Notes: generated by a model from the letters alone, not told the origin. Shown: positions 46,593 to 59,474, counted from the stretch's first letter. The stretch is DNA of 64,000 nt from Lichtheimia corymbifera B2541 (GCA_000697475.1 JNEU01000777.1:124001-188000), one strand, 5' to 3'. Made by a program: numbers and translations.

Positions 46593-49500
46593 TTTTAAAA
46601 GTGGGTAAAAAAAAGAAAAGCGATAGGGAAAAGAAGAGAAAAAAATCAAGACGGCTGAAGAATCGGGTTTAATATATATACACGTCGGCTGAGAGTAAGA
46701 GGGGCTCGTGTGGTGATGGGGGGTGTACGACAACCACGATGACCAAAGCACACTTTTAGAGGCGCGTGAATAAGGTTGCTGCATAAAAAGTGTGTGGCAC
46801 CCCAAAACTTACCATTGCGCCCAATGTCTCACACAATCCTCCTTTTTTTGATGTGGCCGACGGGTATTTGCGGAACACAGAGTGTGCATCTCATCTTGTG
46901 TGTATAATTGAGGGTTGCCATGCAACCACATCACCTAGCAATGTCACTTACTACTCATGTCTATTGTTTTTCTGCCACATTGATCATGGAGAATGATTGA
47001 TTACGTTATCGAACATCTGCAAGTGAAAAAGAATGTTTCTTATTTCTCCATGTTCTCACGTCGAAACCAGACCACTCGCGTGGTTTGAGCCCTGAAAAGG
47101 GAATCATCAACCATTGGTGTCCTTTTATTCACACACACACGCATGCCACATTACATATCCACATACGAATACGTAAAGCATCTTGAATCACACCACAGCG
47201 CTGTATTTGAATCGAAGAGAAAAGGAGACATGTTTCTGCGGTGATACGTACAACAAGTCCGTCTTCCCCACAAAAAATTCATGGGAAAGCCTCTTTTTGT
47301 GTCACCTGGTTGAGTTGCAGGTACACACATCAATGGCTTGTAACTATTTGCACATCGATCGTCATTTTCATTTCTCGCTCAATGCTGCTTGCTGCTGCTG
47401 TTGCTGCTCTCGTTCTATTTGACATGGTGGGCTGAATTAAGCTTTCTTTGACTGCTGCATGTATTGGATGAATATACGTATGGCTGCATTAAATCCTATC
47501 AGCAACATAATATCCGTTATGGTAATGGGTGTGTGAAAAACAAAGGCCAAAAGGTGTGACCCGAGGTTGATAACCCCCATGATTTTTTTAAAGGCAGTAA
47601 TGAGATGCCGGCAAGATACGAAAGAAAAAAAGCAACATGTTGGTAAAAGAAGTAGCTCCAAACGCTAATCAAACCACCAAAAACCGCCCTTTTATATCTT
47701 TCTAGATCCTGTTTGCATGATCAAGTACGCTTATGTAGATGCATCCGCGGCCGTGCATCCACGTTTGGTTTCGCTGCCAAAAGTCGGGGCCAAGCACCAT
47801 TGTATGTCACACCAGCATGGTCTTGCACTACAGTCTGAGCCCAGCACAAGATAGGAACATGTTGTACTATTATAGTCAACTAGGGGAAGATAACATTTAT
47901 CGTATTCAAAAAGAACGTGCAATGAATGTGTAATAAGTGGATCCTGTTGAGCTCATCAGGTCGCCCTTATGATCCTCCCCAACAACAACGCTCGTTCTAC
48001 AAAGAGTAACAAGAAGCAACATTTTGGATCATGCCCGTTTTCCCCTCCACATTTATTCTCATGCTCTATCCTTGTTCGTATAGCATAACGGTATCCAAAA
48101 TCCTGATCTTCATGTGGTAGGCTAAGCATCACCTTGCTTGATCCAAAACATGAAAGCATATGCACATGTCTACCGAAACCACGGCGTGATAGCAATATCA
48201 CAAGGCAATCACCACACAACCTTCACCATTCCTCTCATCCCTGTTCCCATCGTCACGTGCCTTAAGCTTGTACAGCAAATGATGAAGCAATGTAGCGAGA
48301 ACGATCCTTTTTTTATCATCCAATATCCCGTAATTATGAACTAGCTATCCTTGTGCTGATAATGCAAGCTACATATCCACCAGCGAAGACCACTGGCAGA
48401 CTTGTTGTTCATAATCCCAACCGACATCGATGAACCAGCAGCTTCCTCCCTCCTGTAACTCCTTCAACTTAGATGTTTGACGGATGAGCCATGACCCTAG
48501 ACTTTTCAATCATCTTGACGTTGTTGTTTCGTTTGAAAACGATCCTCAATAAGCAGTAGAAGACGCGGAGACCATGGAGCTATGGGATACAACAATAGTA
48601 AAACTGGCTGAAACAACAAGATAGCCCTCCACACGCTATAATAGATCGAGACACACATATCAATAAAGCTTGCTGCTGCTATCAGATCCTACTGCTACCT
48701 TGAATGACGAGTAAATGGAGTCTCCAGGGACAATGTAAGAGCGGATCTTGTGTAGGCGATCAGGGGCGCTTCAAGGCGACAATGGGTCCTGCCAATCTTT
48801 GCAACACAAAGTCGTTTGGGCACTCAACGTGGTGGTTCGCATGGATTGTTGTGTTGTAACTGAAGCGTTCATTGAGTGTTGGGATGGGTTGTCATGTCAA
48901 AAGGTAAAGAGTAGAAGTTGGATGTCAAAGCTGGGATTTCTTTATTCTCGCACAGATGATGCATAAGAATCCACGCGTTTCATGCAACAACAGCTTTGCA
49001 CCCAGCTGCCATATCGCAAGCTATCTACGCAACTGCGCCAAGTTTTCTCTTTTACACTTTTCTTTCTCTCAACAAGCGATTGACAGGTATCTTGCCATCT
49101 GAACTCTTGTATGCTTGCCCTTATGCTGCCTCTCTGTACTGCCACTGCCCTTTCAGTTATGTTAGACCGGTGGATTCACAGTATAGTTAGCCGGCCGTAG
49201 ACCGACATACATGTTCCTTGCGGCTGCCAATCTTCGTGTTGGTATGTCCCGAGGATTTGGTTCAATGGCCACCTTTGCATGGCTTCGGATGTGTTTATCA
49301 GCCTTATTGACAGGGTAATAACATAGTCAAGGATATCGATATTACTCTCACCTCTCTCTCTAGTGCAATAGGTTTGTCGTATTCAAGTACCGATACACAA
49401 GGACACGGTGTCTTAACGACCAAGCTTATCCCCATCCCACCAAGAGGACAGTACTAGCAATTTTTCCACACACATCCACAAGATCCCTATCATCAGCTCT

Positions 49501-50315
49501 GCCCACCACATCCTCTTGTAAATCATATCTTCCCACATCTCCATGATGCTCCCCACGCGGACAAGTTCTATACATAATCATGGCCTTTTCTGAATATCAT
49601 TTGGCATATGCGATAAATGCTTGTTTTAGATGATACAATAAAAACCACGCTATCTTTGTTGTTCTTCTTGTATGTTGACAAATATTATATGATGAAGAAG
49701 TTGCCATAACCAATCCAGCGTCGTATTGGTGATGATTATGCTATGATATTGTCACCTCAATTAAATGCGGTTGATGCCAATACTTTAACACAAAAAAGTG
49801 TTCCTTCGAGCTTTAGAATCAGCGTCCTTGTTTTAAAATGATCCTTAACCCACCCATATTTGCCGTAGTATTACTGAATGATTGTTTCACACGATTTATG
49901 CAAAGTACTGTAAGCATGGTACAAAATGGAATCATATTTACAAGCAAGATGAAAGGGTAAACTATACAGTGCCGATTGAATGGCACGAGCAAGCATTAGG
50001 GACGAACTCGCCTGGGTTGGCAACAACCTTGGGTTGAGTGTGGCAGTTTACTGTCCTTCGGAACGCTTTGCAAGCTCTACCATTTAGAGGTTGATGATCA
50101 AATCGTAAGATGGAAAGTGATAGTGTGCCATGTGTAGCCTAGAGGAAACAGAACTCTGAGGATGCATGTATGTCGTCAGGTGTATGGGAAGGTGATGTTG
50201 CATGTTACAAGCGAGAATCAAATTTATGCATAAGCAAAGCAATTTGTGGAGAGTATATGTACATGGGGAGTGAATAGTGGTGGATATAGATCATGATCAA
50301 CGGCAAAGAGAAAGA
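46593..50315. other. 3.7-kb gene-poor region
   Basis: No confident gene. A few fragments look coding: a minus-strand hydrophobic frame at 47437-47580 (listed separately); a peptide MFLAAANLRVGMSRGFGSMA on the plus strand near 49211-49318; and a frame near 49885-50040 reading IYKQDERVNYTVPIEWHEQA. None has full gene context, and they may be remnants. A Cys-rich CTG/CAA patch near 47385-47410 gives spurious Cys/Ala runs. Confidence 0.4.
47437..47580 (-). CDS. Possible 47-residue hydrophobic protein
   Basis: Minus-strand frame from an ATG at 47580: MGVINLGSHLLAFVFHTPIT then ITDIMLLIGFNAAIRIFIQY, ending near KKA. Two hydrophobic stretches suggest a small membrane protein. A TATAAAAG-like sequence sits about 115 bases upstream (near 47695). 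A short upstream ATG frame (starting MLLFFFRILPASHYC) precedes it, which counts against efficient use. The family is not recognised. Confidence 0.25.
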   Translation of the reverse strand: MGVINLGSHLLAFVFHTPITITDIMLLIGFNAAIRIFIQYMQQSKKA

Positions 50316-50871
50316 TTATTCAGGTTCTGGCGTGTAATGAGCTCGTAGCGTGTCCTGTTTGCGCACACTAATCGCCACGGTATGCTCCTTGATGAGTTGT
50401 TCAGTCAAGGCATCTTGCTCTTCTATCATATCCTAGTTGATGTATAAGTGATTGTGTCCTCTTTGGTATGCTTGCGTTACCTTCAACGTAAAAATAAGCT
50501 CGAAAGCTTGATGCCAGTAATCCCTTTCGGGCCACCGGCGCGGAATAAGGGTCGTGCGCTCCCACACGCATGCCCAGCGATGATCGTCCACAATGCAGGT
50601 CGAAAGCAAGGTTAACTCATATCCAACAAGTTGCAGAGCAAAAAACTTCGCATGCACTTATGTCACCTACAAAGGTGTCCCAATTTCCCATCAGACTGAG
50701 GTTGCCTTTTACCTATAAATGATAGGTTTACCTACAAAGGATCCATCAAGGAACACAGCCAAGTGTCATCAGACACCAATGATCAATGAAGTGAGCTACA
50801 TAGATGAAAGCATGAGTACTCTCATTTTGGGGATCGAATAAAGACCATCCTTGAGACTTACCAAAGGCCAT
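50316..50871 (-). CDS. Unrecognised multi-exon gene (model incomplete)
   Basis: Two exons are clear on the minus strand. One, about 50650-50481, reads FFALQLVGYELTLLSTCIVD, then DDHRWACVWERTTLIPRRWP and DYWHQAFELIFTLK. The other, 50432-50316, reads DMIEEQDALTEQLIKEHTVA then RAHYTPEPE and a stop; they are joined by a 48-base GT-AG intron. The start is probably ATG 50871 (MAF, then donor TTTG|GTAAGT), which lies about 70 bases downstream of TATATAAAC (50940-50948). I could not find a single path from there to the FFALQ exon; one or two short exons between 50650 and 50760 are likely. I do not know the family; the C-terminal exon looks like a helical tail. Confidence 0.55.
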
Positions 50872-51566
50872 TGATTGATGATGGTATGCATACAAGAAGA
50901 AAGAAAGGGTGTGTAATAGTGTTGGTGACAACAGCCTTGTTTATATGTGAGTGGGCGTGGGAATTGTTGTCTGATGGATTGATTCTGATAAAGTGGTCAA
51001 GCGCCTTGGGAGTGGCGAATCGAAGTGATGAAAATCAACAGCTGATGCACAATCCACCTGCGGCTTGAAAGGTGATTTTTTGTATATAGGTGACATAAGT
51101 ATGTCCTAGGAAAATGGGACAAGGTTACTCAAACACCATGGCTCTTCAATCCCAAATCCATTCCATCAAGATTGATCATGTACTTTGCAACAATTAGGGT
51201 GGTGTCATGGTATTTTCAATAGACGAAGATTCATCCAACATTGAACCGCTCAATAATAATGAAGCCTACAAGATCCGCACAGGTTGTCGTTTTTCCTTTC
51301 TTAGGATCCCCATAGAAACCGCCAATCCAACTAGATAAGATCCAGTGCTGTGACCCAATAAACCAACGTCTTTATTTCTTTATACATGAATCAACACACA
51401 TGAGATAATTTTCTCTTGGAACACCCTTTTTCTTTTTATTTTGTAAAGAGGACGACTCTATTCTTCATGGAAATCCGCCTTGTGACCTGCATAGGGCGCG
51501 CCTTAAAACTCTGACCATCCTGTATATGTCGAAAACAAGGATGATGATATGGGTGTATATGTGGAA
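50872..51566. other. Intergenic, no further gene seen
   Basis: About 700 bases between this gene and the LCB2 stop. It holds the TATA box described for the downstream gene and the LCB2 3' UTR. Confidence 0.5.
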
Positions 51567-53602
51567 TCATTTGCTTCGGTTGAACTTGAGCATTAGCAGA
51601 TCGCCCACCTCGCTTATGATGTCCAGAGCTCGCTCTGCATGAAGAATACCATGTTAGGTTTCATGTTTGCTTTTCCTCTCTTCTACTTGTTATCCTACCT
51701 ATATCCTCCCTGGTATGAGAAGCTGATACGCAAAATCTTGCTCTTGATGATATGATGGATGTTGCAGGATAACCAACGACAACGATAGCAACACCTCGCT
51801 TGAGTAATTCTCGAGAGAAGGCACTAGACAATGAAATGATTCAGCTTGATATCCTCCGATACCTGAATGCATATCGTACTTACGCAATCTTGGCAGGATT
51901 GAATAACAATAGCGGTATCACAGGACTTCCATGGTCACCATACACAATGAATCCCATTTCTCGTAACCGACGAGCAAAATAAAGCGCATTGTCTGATAGC
52001 TGACGTATACGCCATCGGCCTTCCTCATGACCACTATGTAGATAAAGTGATTAGAAGTCTTCCCAATGCTATATAGAAAACCTCCTTACCATATCAATCG
52101 CATGCTTGTCATCACCTGCTGAATCACCGGGACCGGCATCGCTTCTGCATATACATAGGCATGGTTCGTTGTATGGAGATAATCAATGACGGGCTTGCTT
52201 GCAGCAATATATCCACCGGCAGCACCAAAGGATTTTGTAAATGTACCCATTAGGATATCCACGTTGGCTGGATCGACGCCATAAAAATCACATACGCCGC
52301 CACCATGTTCACCCAAAGCACCAATGGAATGGGCTTCATCGACATAGAGATAAAACTTGAATTGCTCCTTGAGCCGTATCAGCTCCGGTAAGTTGACGAT
52401 GGTGCCTTCCATTGAATATAAGCCCTCCACAACGACCCAGATCTTTTTCCAAGGGCGATGTGTTCGTGGTTGGCCTTGAGATATCACTTCACGCAACAGC
52501 TGTTGTAGATCTTGCATGCTGTTGTGCTTGAACACCCTTACAGATGCGCCTGAGAGACGTGCACCAAAGACAATGGATGAATGATTGAGCTCATCTGAGA
52601 TGATTAATGATCCCTATGCCATTTAAAATGAGAATCTTGTATTCGTATGCTGATATATGTACACCCGTACCTTGCCCACAAGTGCAGGTAGCGTTGTGGA
52701 ATTGGTTGCAAAACCCATACTGACAACCATAGCTGCCTCTTTTCCAACAAAGCGAGCCACCAATCTTTCCAGTTGCACTAGCAATTCAGTTGTACCGGCT
52801 TCTGCTCGAGGACTCGCTGATACCAGGCCTGACGCAAGTGTTTGTTCATGCACTGCATCAGCGCACGGACCTTGATTTTGTGCAAATCCAAGATAGTTGT
52901 ACGATCCAAAGTTCAGATTCTCCTTCACGCTGCCGATCAATTGGAATGTATGATTGAAATCCTTGGTCTCACGCTCTAGCAAATGCACCGTACGTGAAGC
53001 AACACCAGTGATGGGTCGATTCCAACAATCCCTTCCATGACTCTGTATTAGCTATCACTCTTTTCCTCTTTCACCATGACGGGTGGTGGGTGCTTACCGT
53101 ATCCGCATATAGAGACGTCTTGTGTAGAATGAATCGAAATCGGAAACGATCGGTGCATATCCCTAATATTACCATGGCGTCAATATGTATACGTCGAGGA
53201 TAATTGAGGACACACACATACCTCTGACACTTTGAGATGCTGGTATTCTTTGTGCTTGAATGTCTTGCCCATAGTATCACGCAAATGACCAAGAAGGATC
53301 AAAACAAACCAATTGAGATAAGTGGATATGAGGATCAATAGCGGGGCTGATTCCATCTTATGAGCAAGGTCATCATATTCTCGTTTGGGTTGCCGTTGTG
53401 CTGTCCATCGTAAACGAGGTGGGAGTACGGGTGATGTGATTGATTTCGGTGATGACTGATTTACAACGGAGGGTCGTGACAAGAAATGCGTTGGTGCCAA
53501 ACTCAAGACGAGATCACCCGATGATCGTAAAGGTATTGATGAGACGAGTGATGTGATAGCTGGAGCGCTGCTTATGGTATGTGATCGTTTGCCTTTGCCC
53601 AT
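51567..53602 (-). CDS. LCB2: Serine palmitoyltransferase subunit 2
   Basis: Catalytic PLP subunit of serine palmitoyltransferase in the ER, first step of sphingolipid synthesis. Seven exons on the minus strand: 53602-53222, 53162-53098, 53040-52671, 52613-52090, 52033-51884, 51823-51699, 51634-51567, giving 560 residues. A membrane segment lies at about 100-125 ([18 protein letters not shown]). The catalytic block has [27 protein letters not shown] and [13 protein letters not shown] with the PLP lysine at about 399. VVVGYPAT and [13 protein letters not shown] are C-terminal family motifs. The third exon uses the acceptor ACAGAG|T; the AG two bases upstream would break the frame. A further 5' UTR intron is likely (acceptor-like TTTAG just upstream of the start). 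The partner LCB1 is not in the window. Confidence 0.95.
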
Positions 53603-53875
53603 TATTTGTTGTTGCGCTAAAGTGTAAAAAAAGGGAAGATTCAATAAGCTGTATTTCACATTTTGATGATACTCTGGATTTTCTCACCTCGGGCAAATAT
53701 GGGTTTGACCATTACCACCCTGTGTAAACCCATGCTCTCCTCCATCTACATATCCATGTTCTCCTTGTCCCAAATGCCACATAACTCCCAATCATGATTT
53801 GCTGTTGCGTCATGGATCTTTGAAAAAGCAATATATTGGCAGAGATACATCGATCAAAAACAAGCTACCAGCGCC
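53603..53875. promoter_or_regulatory. LCB2 upstream region
   Basis: Short tandem spacing between the LCB2 start and the upstream stop of white collar 1, both on the minus strand. It probably contains a 5' UTR exon and intron of LCB2; the white collar 3' UTR must overlap this stretch. Confidence 0.4.
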
Positions 53876-56276
53876 CTAATGCTCCCCTTCTCCGGATCCA
53901 ACAAGACCGACATTGGATGATGATGATGATGATGGATCTTCTTGTCGCTTGGATGCTGCTGCCATAGCCTTGGCATATTTCAATCCACAAGCATTGCAAA
54001 GTTCCTTTGGGCCGTTGGGACCACGTCTCCATTCAGGTGAATCCTTCCGATGACAATGCGCACAAATCTTTGGATTCTCCTCAGTTGTTGATGCTGCTAC
54101 CTTCTTTTTCCTCTGTGATAAAGAGAATGTGAGGTGATTGTCATTGGCATACACGTTCATACGCCATCATATTACCTTTTTATCATTGTTGCCTGATTCA
54201 AGTTCCTCAATCTCAGCACGTAGCTTAGCATTGGCCTGTTCAAGTTGATGCATTTCATATTGCCAACTGGTACTTCGAACGGTCTCCAACTCTGCAAAGA
54301 GATTTCCTTCTCCTGTCACTTGATCACCGCCACCACCTCCACCACCTCGTTTGGTATTATCATCGCTATTGGCCAATCGCATCTGCACCAGTGCAAAATC
54401 AGCTTTGCCTACGCCAGAAGAAACATTGCCAGGGTAAAATGTGGAGACAACTTGGATGTATTGGCCACGGGTATTGCGTATGGTGTGTGTCAGGTTCACA
54501 ATTTCACATCGGCTCACCAAGCCTAATGCACGTGAAATATCGGGAATATTGCTGTCACCAGCATAGCGGAACACGCTGGATCCTTGAAGCGATTTGGGTG
54601 TATATCCAAGTACGGTTTCCACTGGTTTGGTCACTCGCAAGAAAAGACCTTCCAAAGACATTTTGCACCAAAACTCAGACGTCAATGGATCAGCAGCAAT
54701 GGCTTCGGGTATGGCAGAGGCATTGGCGTTGGAAACTTCTTTGCGATCAAGATGGTAAACGGAACGCTCACGACCCGCCAAAATCAAACACTTGCGGCCC
54801 TTGTTGACATCCATGTGAATCTTGCCTTTGCATTCGAACCACATGTAGCCAGAGTACTTGCGTCGTACACGGTATAAAAGACTGACCATCTTGTTTTGAT
54901 CGCCCGTGGATACAGCATCCTTGATATCACGCATCACCGGTACAATGTCGGATGGATGGCATATTGAACCAAGCGAATGACCCACCAATTCTTCAGGATC
55001 ATATTCAAGCAACTTGGAGCACGATCGAGATGAATACAAAAAGAAGCCCTTGAGTGATAATACATGGATGAAATCACGCGATTGATCCAATAAAAGTCGA
55101 TTCCATTCTTGTTGTACTTGCTGCTCATTGTCGCCTGTGCATGCAATCAAACGTAAAATCTCGGGCCGTGCAATGGAAGTGATAGGGGCGGTGCTTGGTA
55201 ACTCGTAAAAATATTCATCCACAGGATCCGTAGCGACTCCTAAATGTACGTGTTAGTGACGATCATGATGTCATCGTTTGCTCATGGTTTCTTCTTCTCA
55301 CCTTGTGAAGGGATATAGGGTGGGATGTTGATTTGCTGATAATTGATCATGTAGGTGTTGTCTAAACCAAAAAGCAAATCAGCCATGGAAATTGGCAAGA
55401 GATGTATTATCCATCCCCACACCACTTACTTTTCATCTTTTCAAGAATAGCATTGGGCTGCTCGACCAAGTCAATCTGGAGACCCACAAAGAATGCCGTT
55501 TCATTGTTATCATCTGGGACCGGGATCACCGTGACTAAATTGACGAATGGCTTTCAAGGATGGATTAGCAATGATGATGATTGGCTCATTGTGCTTCTGC
55601 ATAATCAATACCTGGCCACCCTTTTTATAGTTGATAATACTCGCTTGATGCTCTTTGGCTTGTAAGAGGTATGACTTTAGATGGTACACTGCAAGGTTAT
55701 CCGTATGTTGACGCCTTGATCCCTCGGTGACCAAACCATCCGGTGCTTGAAGAAAACGACAATTGCGACCCAAGATCTCTTCACTTTTGTAGCCTGTCAA
55801 TGTTTCAAAGTTGGGCGAGCAGTAGACGATAGGGCAATCAAATTGTCGAGCATCGGTGACAAGAAACGAACATGACATGTCAATAGGTCCAAGGTTGATA
55901 AGTGGGTTGGGTCTATCCTATGCAGTGAGTTCCATGTCTCCTAATATGCAAACTTGCTCCTGCATTACCTGTTGACGACTCGAGAAAGGATACCAATCAT
56001 GTCAAAACCAGAGCTTGAATACACACCCGTCAATGCACCACCACTCGTGGACGTTGATAAGGGTAAGGCCGATGTAGTAGTTGCAGGAGGTGCCGTCGCT
56101 TGAGGAGCCACAACATTGAATGTCGGATCAGAGGACTCGGCATCCAGAATACCGGCAAACGGATCCATAGCAGCTGTCAAGTCGGTCATGGGAACAGCGC
56201 CACCACCACTAGCGAGTTGCAATTCATCGTCGTCACTATCTTGCATGAGGTCGAAGGGTTCTTGCTGAGATGTCAT
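53876..56276 (-). CDS. WC-1: White collar 1 blue-light photoreceptor / GATA factor
   Basis: Nuclear blue-light receptor and transcription factor. Six exons on the minus strand: 56276-55969, 55912-55612, 55550-55430, 55361-55302, 55239-54176, 54112-53876, giving 696 residues. The flavin-binding LOV domain (about 103-245) contains GRNCRFLQ with the photoactive Cys at about 154, [16 protein letters not shown] and [16 protein letters not shown]. Two further PAS domains follow (about 285-400 and 420-520), then a coiled coil and a C-terminal GATA finger, CAHC (635-638) and CNAC (657-660) with 18 residues between. The long activation regions of Neurospora WC-1 are absent, as usual in Mucoromycotina, which often have several wc-1 paralogs. 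The second exon uses the acceptor GATAG|ACCC. A damaged copy of its 5' part lies at 59898-60858. Confidence 0.96.
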
Positions 56277-56920
56277 TGGCTTGAAAGAAAAGTGAGTGAG
56301 TGAGAGAAAGAGAGAAAGAGAGTGAGAATATGGTACTCATGCTCTTGACAAGTCGCACCCAAAAACGGTATACGCGTACCAATCTGGTGGTTCCATATCC
56401 CCTTGTACTTTTTCGGCACTTTCGATGTTTCAAGGCAGTAGTAATGGTGATCCATGCTGTTGATAGGCAAGCATCTCTGTAATCGCAGCTAAATCATGAA
56501 AGATGGCTATCATCCGTAGTTCCATATTTGCTTGTAAATAGCATGCTTCCTTCAGCAACAAGTGCAAAAGGCTATCTCTGTCTACTACTGCTAGAATTAT
56601 AGTATCCCTTCTTGCCGCAATCACAATAATGCATTAAAGATACATAACCGAAATAGAACTTGTTCTTCAATTTGTTGTTGTCCATTTCTATATACTATGA
56701 AACATTTCCTCTTCATCCTAGGCAAGAGTAGAGCTTGCACTTTTCCCCAGCGAATCCAGAGTTGTACAATGAATCGAATCGGAAATTCACGAAATGGGAG
56801 CGATGTCATTGCTGCGATGGATGATCGCTATTCCAAAATTCACTGTCACTGCGCAGCATAACGCGACATTGCTGTAAATGAATTGCTTGACAATTGTTGC
56901 TATGGATACGGGTCTTTATC
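56277..56920. other. WC-1 upstream region and a block repeated at 61.5 kb
   Basis: About 640 bases between two divergent genes. The first ~165 bases upstream of WC-1 are also present beside the damaged copy (to about 60858). A block at 56673-56760 recurs in the same orientation at 61503-61599, with the shared words CTATGAA-CATTTCC and CAGCGAATCCAGA. No gene is seen. Confidence 0.5.
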
Positions 56921-58853
56921 ATGTCCAAGCAGGTGCATTTTCCAAACACGTTCAAAAATGATATGCGCCAGAAACTCTCTCTTCCATGTAAGTATACTAT
57001 TTAGCATTCGTAAAGTTGCTGCTTACACCGTTCTTTCCAGCCTTCTTTGAAATGGAACCTTGCGATTGGAATGTCATTTCGTATTTGACTCAGCTTGTGC
57101 AAAAGAACCCAGCTATCAACACCCGCAGCGGAAATAAGGCCCTAGCCGATGATATTGCGCAAATGCGTAACCATGTTGTTCCTGGAACCGCAGCAGATTC
57201 AATGTTAAGGCAAATGGACGCCTCCTTAAAGGTAAAGAAGTATAGGAAAGCTAAGAGTAACGAGACATACTCAAACACCTCTGTTCATGAATAGACCAAA
57301 AATGGCAAAAAGGCTATCGCAGAGTTCTGGAGCGTATCACGTGACATTGCCTCGAGCTCCATCCACTACACAACCCAAACGGTAAAACCCACCTATTCCT
57401 CAAATCCGTCTATCAATCGATGTACTAATTATATATGGGAGTTTAGTGCCGATTACAAGGGCATATGTCCGAAGAAGTCGTAGATAGGATAGAAACTCGA
57501 CGAAAGCGACAGCGAACGCAGGAGGCAGTTTCTACCGAAGACCCTGAGGACGACGACGACGACGATAATAATGATGAAGCGGATGATGATGGGCATGGAG
57601 CCGTTGACAATGACATTTGCTTAGCGTGGAAAAAGTTATTGAAGGATTTACAAGGTGCTGTCGCTTTACCGCCGTTAAGGTAAGCATACCATTGTAGTAA
57701 CCAAAATTGGTGTTATTAATCACTTAATCATTCTAGCCCGGAATGTCATGATATCATTTGGTGCGGAAAAGAAGTGCACAGGCGTCCATTATATCCTGCA
57801 AACATGTATACCCAGCTCAACGGTGAAATTTGCAGCGTTGAAAGACAAGTTGTTAGTCCTAGCCTTAGAGAACCTGTATCAGTGGCAGTGGATGCGGTAA
57901 GTTGAAGAGGCTTGAAACTGCTAAGGGCTGCGATAACCTGATTCCATAATAGCCAAACAACCAAGCATTTTCAGACGCGATCCACGGGATTAGGAGTTGC
58001 GCGACGAGCCACGTTGCTGAGAGAGCCCTTACAGTAAGCGTGCTCGATGTTTTGTAAGTTGCATCAATGCTTTTTGGCTTTGTCGGATCGAATTAATTAA
58101 TTAATAATTGGCCTTATAGTTCTGAACTTTTTGAAGGAGCTGGGGAAACAATATCATCTTCTGAAGGATGTCTACGCTTCTATGTTGTTGATCCGATTAT
58201 CCAAGCATGCAACAAATTTGTGAAGCAAAATGGGCACAACGTCACTTTCTACCCGGGCGAGATTGAATTGAAGGCCATGACAACCCAGCTTAAAGGCCAA
58301 GGAATCACAGACGGGCGTTTAAAGTACAATGCAGACGGAACAATAATGATGAACGGTATCGGAGCAGAGGTGTTGCTATCAGAGGTGTCATCGGCTTTCG
58401 GGGAGAATGACAAAGGCAAAACCAGCTTTGACCATTTAAAGCCATGTTTGGTTTATTGGCAATCCTGCGCACTCTCGCTTGCCAATATAAGCATGCCGAG
58501 TTCAACACGTTCAAGAACCTGAAGGTGCACTTCGTCCACACACACAGTAAGTAAAATTAAAGGTCGTTTTCTTTTTTTATATATTAGCTAACCTTAGCAT
58601 CACGTGAATAGATCGAGCGATACGACATTGGACAATGTTTACTCCTTCTCCTGGCTTGTACGTGATGAATAAGGAGCAAAAAGTGGAAGTAGAGGCAAAC
58701 TTTGATAAAAAAGGGAGCGAAGTTGTCCCGGTTGTCAACTTTGCACTCACATTGGCAGGATGTATATCTTTGATCTCCCTGTTATATGTATTCGGGTTAC
58801 TAACATGTAGCATGATGCATAGACATCCATTGTACAAAGCATGGATACCTTAG
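56921..58853 (+). pseudogene. Mucorales-type expanded-family gene, frameshifted
   Basis: Eight exons fit well: 56921-56987, 57041-57231, 57295-57381, 57447-57679, 57737-57896, 57953-58053, 58120-58546, 58612-58853. The protein starts MSKQVHFPNTFKNDMRQKLS. It has an acidic Asp/Glu stretch (about 165-190, beside RRKRQR) and a central region FYVVDPIIQACNKFVKQNGH. The family-typical block GAEVLLSEVSSAFGENDKGK is followed by a long helical stretch (FGLLAILRTLACQYKHAEFN). Between DHL and MFGLL one base is missing (58438-58441), shifting the frame. The joint to the last exon (58823 on) also does not keep frame. I recall this architecture as a multi-copy, uncharacterised family in Mucorales. The E-x-S/K pattern recalls nuclease-like folds, but that is a guess. 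Confidence 0.55.
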
Positions 58854-59010
58854 CAACTCTGGACCAGGAGCACAAGGATGTTGTGCACAAAACTCGCTTT
58901 GACATCGATCCTACAAGAAGCTCCTTACTCGACCACATTCAGCCACGGATCGTTCGTCTTAATGAAAGTAAACACACCCACGAAGTATCTGACGATGGCC
59001 CAAAAAGCCC
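58823..59010 (+). pseudogene. C-terminal exon of the family gene
   Basis: After TTACTAACATGTAGCATGAT and a further AG, a frame opens reading SMDTLATLDQEHKDVVHKTR, then FDIDPTRSSLLDHIQPRIVR and ending in DDGPKSP. I take it as the C-terminus of the preceding family gene. The same sequence occurs inverted at 59766-59893, about 95% alike. Two of three interior differences (GAG/GAA and ATC/ATT) are silent in this frame, which supports it as the coding frame. No intron donor joins it in frame to the exon ending near 58761. Confidence 0.5.
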
Positions 59011-59213
59011 CATATATGTTGCTGTGATGTACACAATCAGAATTGGGATCCCGCAAAATACAAAACTGGAGCGGCGAGCGGAAAATCGCTTGGCTTACTT
59101 TTTTTCCTTCCTTTGTTGACCCACTTTTTGCGCAGCAATTGCAACCTCTTGAAGGCCTTTTAAGATACGTCCAAGGTAATCGTGCAAGAAAAACGCAAAA
59201 GTCATGTACACAT

Positions 59214-59400
59214 GAACCCTGCCCTTCGTCGGAGAAATTCACCGGCTGCCTTGATGAGCATTGGCTTGTCTCCAGCTGGGAGTGGGAGCCGTACTGGCCT
59301 TTGTGGGATGATGACACGGTTGAACCCTGCCCTTCGCCGGAGAAATTCACTGGCTGCCTTGACGACTATGATTCCGTAGTTGTCTCCAGCTGGGAGTGGG
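59214..59400. repeat. Tandem duplication, ~108-114-base offset
   Basis: GAACCCTGCCCTTCG-CGGAG through CTCCAGCTGGGAGTGGGA occurs at 59214-59288 and again at 59322-59400, with a 6-base indel between the copies. The 176-codon plus-strand frame across it (59043-59573) is largely made of this duplication and is not called as a gene. Confidence 0.75.
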
Positions 59401-59474
59401 AAGTTGTCATTGTCCTCTTGCACCAACTTGATGGTATTGGGTGGTTGACTCAACACATCTTCTTTTATAGGTCC

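Noticed and set aside
48138..49190. Several 60-90-codon frames
   Set aside because: They overlap on both strands and show no protein-like conservation or gene context.
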